DNA from: Porticoccaceae bacterium
GTDB lineage: Bacteria > Pseudomonadota > Gammaproteobacteria > Pseudomonadales > Porticoccaceae
NCBI GenBank assembly: GCA_024644595.1
Contig: JAHEHL010000006.1
Location: 1-64,000 of the forward strand
Length of the DNA stretch: 64,000 bases
Reading direction: 5' to 3'
Shown here: positions 18,797-28,511 of the stretch, piece by piece
How the letters are laid out: each line of letters begins with the position of its first letter
Numbering within the stretch: the first letter of the stretch is position 1
Notes under the pieces: model-generated
Databases searched by the model: none
What the model saw: only the letters and a program-made list of their open reading frames with translations
Told to the model about the DNA's origin: nothing
Translations under genes and position numbers: made by a program

Positions 18797-20086
18797 CTAG
18801 ATCATCTCCGCAAGCATGGTGGATGGCTGTTCGAGATACCCTTTCCAGCAGTTATTGAAACGCGCAATAGTACCGCCATCGATAATCCGATGATCGCCCG
18901 ACCAGCTGACTGTCATAATCTGACGCGCGACAACCTCAGCCTGCTGATTAAATCGCGGCAGCGACTGAATTTTGCCCAGCGCCACAATCGCCACTTCAGG
19001 TTTATTGATAATCGGCGTCGCAACTGTACCGCCGATGGCACCGATATTTGAAATAGTAATGGTTCCACCCTTCAGCTCGGCGGGATCAATTTTGCCGCTT
19101 CGCGCCGCCTCAGTGAGCTGCATCACCCGCGTGGCAATATCGAGAACGCTGCGCTGCTCAACGGATTTAATATTTGGCACCAGCAGACCACTGGCACCGT
19201 CTACTGCCATACCAATATTGTGATTGGCGAGATAAGTCAGCTCAGTGAATTCCTCATTGGCACGGCTATTCATGATTGGAAACTGCTTGAGTGCCAAGGA
19301 CAGCGCCTTGATAAACAGCGGCATCAAGGTAATTTTAAATGTCTCGTCGCCATGCCGTTCATTCAATGAGCGACGCAGGGCCACCAGCTCGGTGACATCC
19401 AACTCGTCAACAAAGGTAAAGTGCGGGATCGTCGCCACCGACTCGGCCATGCGCTCGGCCATAATTTTGCGCACGCCTTTTATCACCTCAACCCGATCCC
19501 CAATCGCTGAAACGCCTGCGACTAACCCTTGCCTGTCCGACTGATCGGCGGCGAGAAAATTCAGCACATCTTCCTTTAACACCCGGCCCTGTTTTCCCGT
19601 ACCTGAAATGGTCGCCAAATCGAGTTGATGTTCTCGAGCCATTTTGCGCACCGCCGGTGTGGTCAGCACCTTGGTGCTTGAGGTCCCTGATAACTGATCA
19701 GCTACTTGACCCTTATTAGCCGGTGACCCCATATTAGTCGGTGACCCCCTATTAGCCGCGGCACTCTGATCAAGCTGGGTTTGCGGCGGCGTTGGCAACG
19801 GTCGAGCTTGGCTGTCGTCTGCACCCGACTCAAGGTTATCGGACTCGGCATCAATCTCCAGTGTAAAAAGGGGCGAGTGCACCTTGGCAATATCGCCTTC
19901 GGCATAGTGCAGGCTGGTAACACGGCCGTTATACATTGAGGGAATCTCAACAATCGCCTTGTCGGTGCTGACATCGACAACAATCTGATCTTCCTCAATA
20001 AGGTCGCCCTCGCGCACCTTCCACTCAATGACTTCGCACTCGACAATGCCTTCGCCAATATCCGGCAGAATAAATTCTTTTTTCAT
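18797..20086 (-). CDS. 2-oxoacid dehydrogenase E2 (lipoamide acyltransferase), branched-chain type
   Basis: Lipoyl motif STDKAIVEIPS, E3-binding domain, catalytic SWSGDHRIIDG. Confidence 0.93.
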   Translation of the reverse strand: MKKEFILPDIGEGIVECEVIEWKVREGDLIEEDQIVVDVSTDKAIVEIPSMYNGRVTSLHYAEGDIAKVHSPLFTLEIDAESDNLESGADDSQARPLPTPPQTQLDQSAAANRGSPTNMGSPANKGQVADQLSGTSSTKVLTTPAVRKMAREHQLDLATISGTGKQGRVLKEDVLNFLAADQSDRQGLVAGVSAIGDRVEVIKGVRKIMAERMAESVATIPHFTFVDELDVTELVALRRSLNERHGDETFKITLMPLFIKALSLALKQFPIMNSRANEEFTELTYLANHNIGMAVDGASGLLVPNIKSVEQRSVLDIATRVMQLTEAARSGKIDPAELKGGTITISNIGAIGGTVATPIINKPEVAIVALGKIQSLPRFNQQAEVVARQIMTVSWSGDHRIIDGGTIARFNNCWKGYLEQPSTMLAEMI

Positions 20087-20184
20087 GCTCTACTCCTGGT
20101 TGCCGCTACTGTCCCGAAAAACTCTTGCTCAATAATTGCGAGTTAATAGTTACACTTTAATAATTACTTTTTAATAAATACTTT

Positions 20185-21201
20185 TTAATAATTAATGGCA
20201 GCTTTGATCGCTTCAAAAATTTTTAACTGATCAGGTAAATAATGTTTCTCTAGGACCAGCGGAAATGGAGTATCCACTCCGGTCACCCGCAAGATCGGCG
20301 CCTCCAGGTTGAGAAAACACTGCTCCTGAAGCGTCGCGGCAATCTCACCGGCAAAGCCACCGGTCAGCGGTGCCTCGTGACTGATCAGCAGACGACCGGT
20401 TTTACGCAGTGAGGCCTCGACAGTGTCGCGATCCCAGGGTAACAAGGTGCGCAGATCGATAACCTCACAAGAGATTCCTTCAGCCGCTGCCAGCGCTGCA
20501 GCCTTATTAAGCTGAACCATCTGGGCACCCCAGCCAAGCAACGTAATATCCGTGCCCACCTGCACCACTTCAGCAACGCCCAATGGCAACTGATAGTCCA
20601 CTGTCGGCACATCCCCGGTGGAGGCGCGATAGATTGCCTTGGGCTCAAAAAAGATCACCGGATCCGGATCACGGATCGAAGCAAGCAACAGCCCCTTGGC
20701 CTGATAAGGATTGCTGGGAATAACAACCTTGAGCCCTGGGGTATGACAAAAATAGGCTTCAGGAGATTGCGAGTGATAGAGCCCACCATCAATACCACCT
20801 CCGTAGGGTGCGCGAATCGTCAAGCCACCGCAGTTAAATTGATTGCCGCTGCGATAGCGAAATTTCGCTGCTTCGTTAACGATCTGATCAAATGCCGGAA
20901 AGATGTAGTCGGCAAACTGAACTTCGGCGACCGCCACTGAGCCCTGAGCCGCCAGGCCTATGGCAAAGCCAACAATGCCCTGCTCCGTGAGTGGCGTGTT
21001 AAAGCAGCGTTGGCTGCCGTGTTTCTCCTGCAGCTGACTGGTGGCGCGAAAGACGCCACCAAATTCACCAATATCTTCCCCCAGGCACACGACTTTGGGG
21101 TCTGTTGTCATGGCGATATCCAGCGCACGGTTGACCGCCTGCAGCAGATTTAAATGCTCAGTGACGGTCATATCGCTATCGGCAGAACTGCTCGTATTCA
21201 T
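20185..21201 (-). CDS. 2-oxoisovalerate dehydrogenase E1 beta
   Basis: [45 protein letters not shown]; adjacent to E1 alpha and E2. Confidence 0.93.
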   Translation of the reverse strand: MNTSSSADSDMTVTEHLNLLQAVNRALDIAMTTDPKVVCLGEDIGEFGGVFRATSQLQEKHGSQRCFNTPLTEQGIVGFAIGLAAQGSVAVAEVQFADYIFPAFDQIVNEAAKFRYRSGNQFNCGGLTIRAPYGGGIDGGLYHSQSPEAYFCHTPGLKVVIPSNPYQAKGLLLASIRDPDPVIFFEPKAIYRASTGDVPTVDYQLPLGVAEVVQVGTDITLLGWGAQMVQLNKAAALAAAEGISCEVIDLRTLLPWDRDTVEASLRKTGRLLISHEAPLTGGFAGEIAATLQEQCFLNLEAPILRVTGVDTPFPLVLEKHYLPDQLKIFEAIKAAINY

Positions 21202-22367
21202 TTTTCACCCCCTGACTGATAAAGCGCCGGATAACTATCGGGATAGAGATCAATATGGGCCTGCAGGGAATCCAGCTGCTCGCGCAACTGTGCCGGCGGC
21301 GTGTGATAGACATCGGTAATGAGTTCGCCAAGCGCCGGTTTCGGGCGCTTTTCTGCCAGCTTGAGTTGCTCCAAAATCTCTTGGCGATAGCCTTGATAGA
21401 GCGCTGCATCCCGCGCTTCATCCCACCAACCCTGCTTTAACAGCCAGTTTTTCATGCGGCTGATTGGGTCTTTCTCACGCCACTGTTGTTCTTCATCATG
21501 ACTACGGTAACCGCTGGGATCATCCGAGGTAGAGTGCGCCCCGAGGCGATAACTCATGGTTTCAATCAGTACCGGCCGCTGTTCTTCAACTGCGATTTTG
21601 CGCGCAGCGACAGCGGCACTGTAGACCGCCAGAATATCGTTGCCATCGACCCGGATGCTTTTGATGCCATAACCCACCCCGCGCGCGGCAATGCCATCGC
21701 CGGCATATTGCTGCGCCGCAGGCGTGGAGATCGCATACCCATTGTTGCGCGCGACAAATACCACCGGACAGTCCAATACCGCAGCCATATTCAAGCCGGC
21801 ATGAAAGTCACCTTCCGAGGCCGCACCCTCGCCGAAATAACAAAGCGTGCAGGCATTTTTACCCTCCAATTTTTGGCCGTAGGCATAACCCGCCGCTTGA
21901 GGAATCTGAGTCGCCAGGGGCGAGCTGATGGTCATAAAGTTGAGTTCGCGACTACCATAGTGCACCGGCATCTGACGACCCTTGCCGAGATCATCAACAT
22001 TACTGAACAGCTGGTTCATAAACTGTTCGGTGCTGAAACCACGAAAGCGTAGAGCCAGCTGCTCGCGGTATTGGCTCATGACCATATCGATGGGTTGAAA
22101 CGCGGCAATGGTGCCGGCAATCGACGCCTCTTCACCGCTACAGGTCACATAAAAACTCAGCCGACCCTGTCGCTGGGCACTAACCATACGTTCGTCGAGC
22201 ACCCTGGTGTAGACCATATCGGCATAGATTTTTTCCGCCAGCTGCGGCTCGATTGATGGTGCCTGGACAGCGTCCCTTAGACTGCCATCGGCCCGCAGTA
22301 TCGACAGAGTTGGAATCGGGGACAACGGCCCCTCGATAAACAGATTTGTTTCGCTCTTGCCTGCCAT
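21198..22367 (-). CDS. 2-oxoisovalerate dehydrogenase E1 alpha
   Basis: TPP-binding [19 protein letters not shown] and [15 protein letters not shown] phosphorylation-loop-like motif. Confidence 0.93.
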   Translation of the reverse strand: MAGKSETNLFIEGPLSPIPTLSILRADGSLRDAVQAPSIEPQLAEKIYADMVYTRVLDERMVSAQRQGRLSFYVTCSGEEASIAGTIAAFQPIDMVMSQYREQLALRFRGFSTEQFMNQLFSNVDDLGKGRQMPVHYGSRELNFMTISSPLATQIPQAAGYAYGQKLEGKNACTLCYFGEGAASEGDFHAGLNMAAVLDCPVVFVARNNGYAISTPAAQQYAGDGIAARGVGYGIKSIRVDGNDILAVYSAAVAARKIAVEEQRPVLIETMSYRLGAHSTSDDPSGYRSHDEEQQWREKDPISRMKNWLLKQGWWDEARDAALYQGYRQEILEQLKLAEKRPKPALGELITDVYHTPPAQLREQLDSLQAHIDLYPDSYPALYQSGGEK

Positions 22368-22620
22368 ATCCCACCAGCTTTAACGGTTTGTAGTAGCTAT
22401 AAAGCTAGCACGAGGATCCCTAGAGAATCCTGCCAAAGAAGCTGTCTAATAATTGCGGTTACGAACTTTTATTGCTTAAGAAGTCACTAATTTGGCGATT
22501 TATTGCGAATAATTACCTAAACTAATCAAACACACTATCAATTGATCTAAATATGGCATGATCTCAAGATCACCGCTGCAGTGACTGACACTCACTACAC
22601 GACAACCAAGCAGAGTTATT

Positions 22621-23097
22621 ATGGCTGACTACAAACTGGATAATATCGACTGGAAAATTCTCGACATCCTGCAATCTGATGCCAGCATTTCCAATCTGGA
22701 ACTGGCCGAACGGGTGTTTTTGTCGCCCTCTCCCTGCTCCAGGCGAGTCAAAAATCTTGAGGGTCTCGGTTATATCTCGCGCCGGGTAACACTGATCGAT
22801 CAGCACAAAGCCGGGCTCCCAGTCACCGTATTTGTTCAGGTGAGCATGCACCATCAGGTCAAAGCCGATCTCGATCGCTTTGCTCAACAGGTTCTCGACT
22901 GGTCAGAGGTAATGGAGTGCTATCTGATGACCGGGGATTTTGATTATTTGATTCGCGTTGTCACACCGGATCTATTTGCCTATCAGGCATTTCTCGACAA
23001 ACTGACTCAGGTTGAGGGTGTCGATCACATCAAGAGCAGCTTTTCACTGAAACCGATTCTGTATAAAACCGAATTACCCCTCACACATCTGCTCTAG
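22621..23097 (+). CDS. Lrp/AsnC-family regulator, divergent from the branched-chain dehydrogenase genes
   Basis: DNIDWKILDILQSDASISNLELAERVFLSPSPCSRRVKNLEGLGYI HTH; AsnC domain with YLMTGDFDYLIRV. Confidence 0.92.
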   Translation: MADYKLDNIDWKILDILQSDASISNLELAERVFLSPSPCSRRVKNLEGLGYISRRVTLIDQHKAGLPVTVFVQVSMHHQVKADLDRFAQQVLDWSEVMECYLMTGDFDYLIRVVTPDLFAYQAFLDKLTQVEGVDHIKSSFSLKPILYKTELPLTHLL

Positions 23098-23230
23098 AAC
23101 GGTCTCGTCATCGCATCCTGATCGCCAAAACAGGACTTAACGCACATTTTCTCGCTTAAATCGATTCCATTAAGACTATCTTAATGTTCGCGCAATACTC
23201 TAGCCCTATAGAGTAAAAGGAAACTGTGCC

Positions 23231-24028
23231 ATGACCGATGCAACCGCATTCCCACAACAGCACTCAATCGAGGCGCCAAGCGCAAACAGGCTGACATCGC
23301 CACTGCGCTGGCTCGGGCGCTCACTGACCTCCGCGCCGGAATTTCAGCTATTCAGAGCAACCTCTCCCGACAGGGATAAGGTCGAGAACTATATCGCCAA
23401 ACAGTTCCACGCGGTTTACAGCGCCAAAATCAGTAACTTTATGCCGTTTCTGTTAACCATGAACTGCTTCGATGAGATCAGTGCCACAGCGGGTATGCGC
23501 CCCGCCACTGCAGAGCCACTATTTCTTGAGCAGTACCTTGCACAGCCAGTTGAACAGCGTATTACCGATTTACTCGACACATCCGTTGAACGGCAGCAGA
23601 TCGTCGAAATCGGCAACCTCGCCGCCACTCGACGCGGCAGCAGTCAACTGCTGTTTTTACTGCTTACCGGCCTGCTCTACCAGACACAGTTTCAATGGAT
23701 CGTATTTACCGGCAACAATCAGGTCGCCCGGTCACTGCAACGTCTGGGTATCGAACTGCACAATCTCGGTGATGCCGACCCTGAACAGCTGACCACGGAT
23801 AATCAATCGGATTGGGGCTCCTACTACCAAGGCAACCCACATGTATTTTGCGCCAATATTCCCCAGGGCAAACTGGCGATGGATAACAGTAAAATATTCA
23901 GCGCAGCGTTTCAGAGCTATCAAGCCACCATCAATAGTTTGGCCTTGAGTGTGAACCGTGACATCACTGCACTGAACGCTAATAAAGATGACGCTGGCAA
24001 CATTAACCGAGCGCATTGCAATGGATAA
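23231..24028 (+). CDS. thermostable hemolysin-family protein
   Basis: Resembles T-hemolysin (delta-VPH) family: EFQLFRATSPDRDKVENYIAKQFHAVYSAKISNFMPFLL, VEIGNLAATRRGSSQLLFLLL. Confidence 0.7.
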   Translation: MTDATAFPQQHSIEAPSANRLTSPLRWLGRSLTSAPEFQLFRATSPDRDKVENYIAKQFHAVYSAKISNFMPFLLTMNCFDEISATAGMRPATAEPLFLEQYLAQPVEQRITDLLDTSVERQQIVEIGNLAATRRGSSQLLFLLLTGLLYQTQFQWIVFTGNNQVARSLQRLGIELHNLGDADPEQLTTDNQSDWGSYYQGNPHVFCANIPQGKLAMDNSKIFSAAFQSYQATINSLALSVNRDITALNANKDDAGNINRAHCNG

Positions 24029-25538
24029 TCTGCTCGCGGTTATCGCACAGCGATCAACCCAGCACACCGGTAATCAGGTGCTGCTGCGCGACAGTCAGCG
24101 ATGTCTGACAGCAGATCAATTGATCACAGACTGTCGGGAACTCGCCAATAGCCTGCAAGCCATTGACAGCAAAATGGTTGCGCTGTTCGGTGACAACAGC
24201 TGCGACTGGGTCACCGCAGATCTGGCCTGCCAACAGGCCAATATCTGCCTGGTGCCGATCCCAACCTTTTTTTCTCAGAGTCAGATCGACCACGTCTGCA
24301 TCACTCTCGCTGTCGATACGGTTATCTGTCAGTCAAGCCAACCCTTTAACTGTATCCCCGGCACTAAATTACAGGGGCAGCGCCCTATTCTCGACGGCCG
24401 CTACCAGCTGCTGCAACTAAACTGCGCTGTGCCCGGTGCCGCACTGCCAGCAAGCACTCAGAAAATTACCTTTACCTCTGGCTCAACCGGCCAGCCTAAA
24501 GGCGTCTGTCTGAGCGCGGAGCAACAACTGCTGCAGGCCTCTGCACTGGCCGATGCCGTGGCCATTGATCGCCCGCGACATCTTTGCCTGCTGCCTCTGA
24601 GCACCTTATTGGAAAATATTGCCGGCCTCTACACCCCGCTGTTGTGCGGCGGTGAAGTGATTATTCCCACCCTCGGCGAGATTGGTTTTCAAGGCAGCTC
24701 GTCGCTTAACACTCAACAGTTTTGTCAGACCATCAGCCGCTATCAACCACAGAGCATGATTCTGACGCCACAGCTGTTGGTCGCCATTATTGCCGCAGCC
24801 AAACAGGGCTGGGTGCCGCCGCAATCACTGACATTTGTCGCAGTCGGCGGTGGTCGGGTCTCCGAACAGCTGTTAAGCGAAGCACAGCAGTATGGCATCC
24901 CGGCCTACGAGGGCTACGGCCTTTCCGAATGCGCATCGGTAGTCAGCCTTAATACCCGAGCAGAGAGTGCAGCCAGCAGCAGCGGCAAACCTCTTCCCCA
25001 TCTGACAGTCTCAATTGAAGATGGCGAGATTAGTGTTTCGGGCAATGCCATGCTCGGCTATGCCGGACAGCCGCAAAGCTGGGGGCAGAAGACTATTCAA
25101 ACCGGGGATATCGGCAGTCTCGATAGCAACGGATTTTTGACCATCAGCGGGCGTAGCAAAAATATGCTGATCTCCAGCTTCGGGCGCAATATCAATCCCG
25201 AGTGGGTTGAAAGTGAACTGGTCGCCAACACCCTGATTGCCGATGCGGTGATCTATGGTGACGACCAGCCTCACTGCGTGGCACTGCTGCACCCCCGCGA
25301 TCCGCAGCTCAGCGATGTGGCTATGCAGCAGATTATCGACAAGGTCAACGCCGGCCTGCCCGACTATGCACAGGTCAAGAACTGGCACCGTCTGCCACAA
25401 CCCCTGCACAGCGAGCCGGGGCTGGTCACCGATAATGGCCGCCCGGTGCGCGCGGCCATCGCAACCCATTATCAGGAGGCGATCGATAGCCTCTATCGGC
25501 AAGGTGTAAAACCCTTTAACCAAGCGGTTCTTCATTAA
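24021..25538 (+). CDS. AMP-binding acyl-CoA/acyl-AMP ligase
   Basis: ITFTSGSTGQPKGVCLS P-loop, GYGLSECASVVSLNT, QTGDIGSLDSNGFLTISGRSKNMLISSFGRNINP; starts 8 bp before the upstream stop. Confidence 0.9.
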   Translation: MDNLLAVIAQRSTQHTGNQVLLRDSQRCLTADQLITDCRELANSLQAIDSKMVALFGDNSCDWVTADLACQQANICLVPIPTFFSQSQIDHVCITLAVDTVICQSSQPFNCIPGTKLQGQRPILDGRYQLLQLNCAVPGAALPASTQKITFTSGSTGQPKGVCLSAEQQLLQASALADAVAIDRPRHLCLLPLSTLLENIAGLYTPLLCGGEVIIPTLGEIGFQGSSSLNTQQFCQTISRYQPQSMILTPQLLVAIIAAAKQGWVPPQSLTFVAVGGGRVSEQLLSEAQQYGIPAYEGYGLSECASVVSLNTRAESAASSSGKPLPHLTVSIEDGEISVSGNAMLGYAGQPQSWGQKTIQTGDIGSLDSNGFLTISGRSKNMLISSFGRNINPEWVESELVANTLIADAVIYGDDQPHCVALLHPRDPQLSDVAMQQIIDKVNAGLPDYAQVKNWHRLPQPLHSEPGLVTDNGRPVRAAIATHYQEAIDSLYRQGVKPFNQAVLH

Positions 25539-25560
25539 CTCTGGACAAGAGCTCTAAACG

Positions 25561-25612
25561 AGAACTCTTCACTCGAACTCTTCACTCGAACTCTTCACTC
25601 GAACTCTCAACT
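25561..25612. repeat. 13-bp tandem repeat CGAACTCTTCACT, about 4 copies
   Basis: Read directly between ligase and HO-like genes. Confidence 0.95.
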
Positions 25613-25637
25613 GGGAATCTAAACAGGAAATCTAAAA

Positions 25638-26309
25638 ATGAACTTCTTTGACCAATTACAAAATGCCACCGCCACCGAGCGCGCCTCACTGTTCTCAGCA
25701 CCGATTATTGACAGCGCACTGAAGGGCGAAGTCAGCCTTGATCAGTACGTCGCTTTTTTGACTCAGGCCTACCACCATGTCAAACACACAGTGCCGCTTT
25801 TGATGGCCACCGGTAGTCGCCTCAGTGAAGACAAAGAATGGCTGCGCAATGCGGTTGCCGAGTATATCGAAGAGGAGCTCGGCCATCAGGAGTGGATTCT
25901 CAATGATATCGCCGCCTGCGGTGGCGACAAGGAGGCGGTGCGCAACAGCCGTCCCAACATGGCCACCGAACTGATGGTCAGCTACGCCTACGACACCGTG
26001 CAGCGCATCAATCCACTGGGCTTTTTTGGAATGGTACATGTGCTCGAAGGCACCAGCATTAGTATTGCAGACAGCGCAGCCGACAAAATACGCGAAAGTC
26101 TGTCGCTACCGAAAAAGGCTTTTTCATATCTCTATTCCCACGGCTCTCTCGATCAGGAGCATGTGGAGTTTTTTAAAAACCTGATGAATAAGATAGACAA
26201 TCCCGCAGAGCAGTCCCAGATCATTCATTCCGCCAAGGTGTTTTATACCCTGTATGGCAATATTTTCCGCTCATTGACGGCTCAGCCAGCAATGATGCTG
26301 GCAGCCTGA
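25638..26309 (+). CDS. TenA/haem-oxygenase-like iron-containing redox enzyme (HDO-type)
   Basis: YIEEELGHQEWILNDI, GMVHVLEGTS and HGSLDQEHVEFF supply Glu/His/Asp positions expected of an HO-like diiron site. Confidence 0.78.
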   Translation: MNFFDQLQNATATERASLFSAPIIDSALKGEVSLDQYVAFLTQAYHHVKHTVPLLMATGSRLSEDKEWLRNAVAEYIEEELGHQEWILNDIAACGGDKEAVRNSRPNMATELMVSYAYDTVQRINPLGFFGMVHVLEGTSISIADSAADKIRESLSLPKKAFSYLYSHGSLDQEHVEFFKNLMNKIDNPAEQSQIIHSAKVFYTLYGNIFRSLTAQPAMMLAA

Positions 26310-26322
26310 GAGAGATAATCCT

Positions 26323-27120
26323 ATGCAACTTAACAATCGACAGATTCTTCTGACCGGCGCCGCCGGCGGTATTGGTCGCGCCATCGCCACCCAGCTCAGC
26401 GCAGCGGGCGCCACACTCTCTCTCGTGGGACGCAACCTGACCGCGTTGACAGCTGTGGGCGAGTCACTGGACGCACCACATTATGCCTTGGCCGCAGATA
26501 TCAATAGTGCTGAGGGTCGCGACATGATCACTGCCCACTGTGAAGCGCAGGCCGTGGATATTGTTATCAACTGTGCCGGCGTAATGGATTTTGCTCTGTT
26601 CGAAGAACAGCAGCAAAGCGCAATTGAATCAATGATCAACACAAATCTGCTGTCACCGATGTTGCTTTGCCAACAAATTATTCCGCTACTTAAACGCCGC
26701 CCCGAAGCGGCTATTATCAACGTCGGCTCAATTTTTGGCAGTATTGGCCACCCCGGCTTCACCGCCTATTGTGCGAGCAAGCACGGGTTGCGCGGCTTCA
26801 CCGAAGCATTGCAGCGCGAGCTTGCCGACACCTCCATACGCGTCGGCTATCTGGCACCTCGTGCAACAGATACTGAATTTAACTCCCCAGCAGTTGTGGC
26901 CCTGAACAAAGCTCTGGGCAACAGCATGGATAGCCCGGAACAAGTAGCAACCGACCTCGTTGGGTTATTAAAAAGTCAAAAGCCACGTCGGTTTATGGGC
27001 TGGCCAGAAAAACTCTTTGTCAAAGTAAATGGGCTTTTCCCCAATGTCGTCAGCGGCGCATTGATTAAAAGTCTTCCGATTATCAAGCAACACAGCACAT
27101 CCAACTCATCACGAGGGTAA
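26323..27120 (+). CDS. short-chain dehydrogenase/reductase
   Basis: LLTGAAGGIGRAIA, NCAGVMD, YCASKHGLRGF. Confidence 0.93.
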   Translation: MQLNNRQILLTGAAGGIGRAIATQLSAAGATLSLVGRNLTALTAVGESLDAPHYALAADINSAEGRDMITAHCEAQAVDIVINCAGVMDFALFEEQQQSAIESMINTNLLSPMLLCQQIIPLLKRRPEAAIINVGSIFGSIGHPGFTAYCASKHGLRGFTEALQRELADTSIRVGYLAPRATDTEFNSPAVVALNKALGNSMDSPEQVATDLVGLLKSQKPRRFMGWPEKLFVKVNGLFPNVVSGALIKSLPIIKQHSTSNSSRG

Positions 27121-27124
27121 AACA

Positions 27125-27790
27125 ATGCAAATGAGAAAACTAAACTACGCTATTTTTGCTACCATCTTCGCGCTCACGTTAAGCAGCGCGGCGCTGTCGG
27201 AGTCAGCGATCGACACAGCCCTGTTGTCGAGTATTGCGCAATTGCAAAAAGGCTGGGCAGAAGTAAACTATCAGAGTCAGGGAGACCAGCAGCTCGAGGA
27301 ATTTGCGGTGTTACTCGAGCGTGCCACGGCGTTAGTTGACGCCAACCCGCAAGCAGCACCAGCCTATATTTGGCGTGGTATTATTGAGTCCACTTATGCT
27401 GGTGCCAAAGGTGGGCTGGGCGCACTCAAATTTGCCAAGGCCGCTAAGGCGGATTTGGAGAAAGCTCTGGAATTAGAGCCTGAAGCAATGTCTGGCTCAG
27501 CTTATACCAGCCTCGGAACGCTCTATTTTAATGTGCCGGGCTGGCCAATTGCTTTTGGCAGTGACAAGAAGGCGCAAGCGCTTTTGACCAAAGCCCTTAC
27601 TCTTAATCCGGACGGCATCGACAGTAACTATTTTTATGCCAGTTTTATGCAGTCCCAGGGCCGCGACGAAGAAGCTCGAAACTTCTTCCTCAAGGCACAA
27701 CGTGCGGCTCCTCGCGCAGATCGTCCCCTGGCTGATGCCGGACGACAAAAAGAGATTAGTGAGGCACTTGCAGCCCTCGACGCAAAATAA
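27125..27790 (+). CDS. secreted TPR-like protein
   Basis: Signal peptide; repeat-like helices (KAALEKALELEPEA..., LLTKALTLNPDGID...). Confidence 0.65.
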   Translation: MQMRKLNYAIFATIFALTLSSAALSESAIDTALLSSIAQLQKGWAEVNYQSQGDQQLEEFAVLLERATALVDANPQAAPAYIWRGIIESTYAGAKGGLGALKFAKAAKADLEKALELEPEAMSGSAYTSLGTLYFNVPGWPIAFGSDKKAQALLTKALTLNPDGIDSNYFYASFMQSQGRDEEARNFFLKAQRAAPRADRPLADAGRQKEISEALAALDAK

Positions 27791-27851
27791 GTCGCGCGGG
27801 CGCAACAAGTACCAAAATTCGAAATAGCCAGTAACGAAACAGCGGGTAACC

Positions 27852-28511
27852 ATGCAGATTCTGGTAGTTGAAGACGATCAAGCTCTGGCCGAGGGATTGT
27901 GCACTGCACTGAGACGGCAGAACTACGCTGTCAACAGCGTTAGCTCGGGGCGTGATGCGCTGCATGTTATTCGCGCTGAAACACCGGATATCGCCATTCT
28001 CGATTTGGGCTTGCCAGATATGGATGGCATCGATGTCCTCAAGCAGGCACGCAGCCAACACCCCGCGCTGCAGATTTTGGTACTTACTGCGCGCTCGCAT
28101 ATCGAGCAAAAAATTATTGGTCTCGATAGCGGCGCCGATGACTATCTGGCCAAGCCGTTTGAAATTCCCGAACTCTTGGCCAGACTGCGTGTTCTCGAGC
28201 GACGCCTCGGCACGGCCAAAGCCACCCAAATTATTGTCGGCGAGGTTAAACTCGATACCAGCAACAACAGTGTCGTTTTAGGTGACAACGAGCTGGAGCT
28301 CTCGCGCCGGGAATTTATGCTGCTGCGCAGCCTGATGGAAAATGTCGGCCGTGTGCAGACCCGCAACACTCTGGAAACCAGACTCTACAGCTGGGGCGAA
28401 GAGGTCGCCAGCAATGCACTCGAAGTACACATTCACAACCTGCGCAAAAAACTCGGCAGTGACTTTATTAAAACCGTTCGCGGTGTCGGCTACAGAGTTA
28501 ATCAGCAATGA
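27852..28511 (+). CDS. OmpR-family response regulator
   Basis: ILVVEDDQALAEGL, AILDLGLPDMDGIDVLK, winged helix VHIHNLRKKLGSDFIKTVRGVGYRV. Confidence 0.95.
   Translation: MQILVVEDDQALAEGLCTALRRQNYAVNSVSSGRDALHVIRAETPDIAILDLGLPDMDGIDVLKQARSQHPALQILVLTARSHIEQKIIGLDSGADDYLAKPFEIPELLARLRVLERRLGTAKATQIIVGEVKLDTSNNSVVLGDNELELSRREFMLLRSLMENVGRVQTRNTLETRLYSWGEEVASNALEVHIHNLRKKLGSDFIKTVRGVGYRVNQQ

Noticed and set aside
18797-22367. Calling the E1/E2 set a pyruvate dehydrogenase
   Set aside because: Separate E1 alpha/beta subunits with E1 motifs of the branched-chain type and a divergent Lrp-family regulator fit branched-chain 2-oxoacid dehydrogenase better; no E3 gene is present to help decide.
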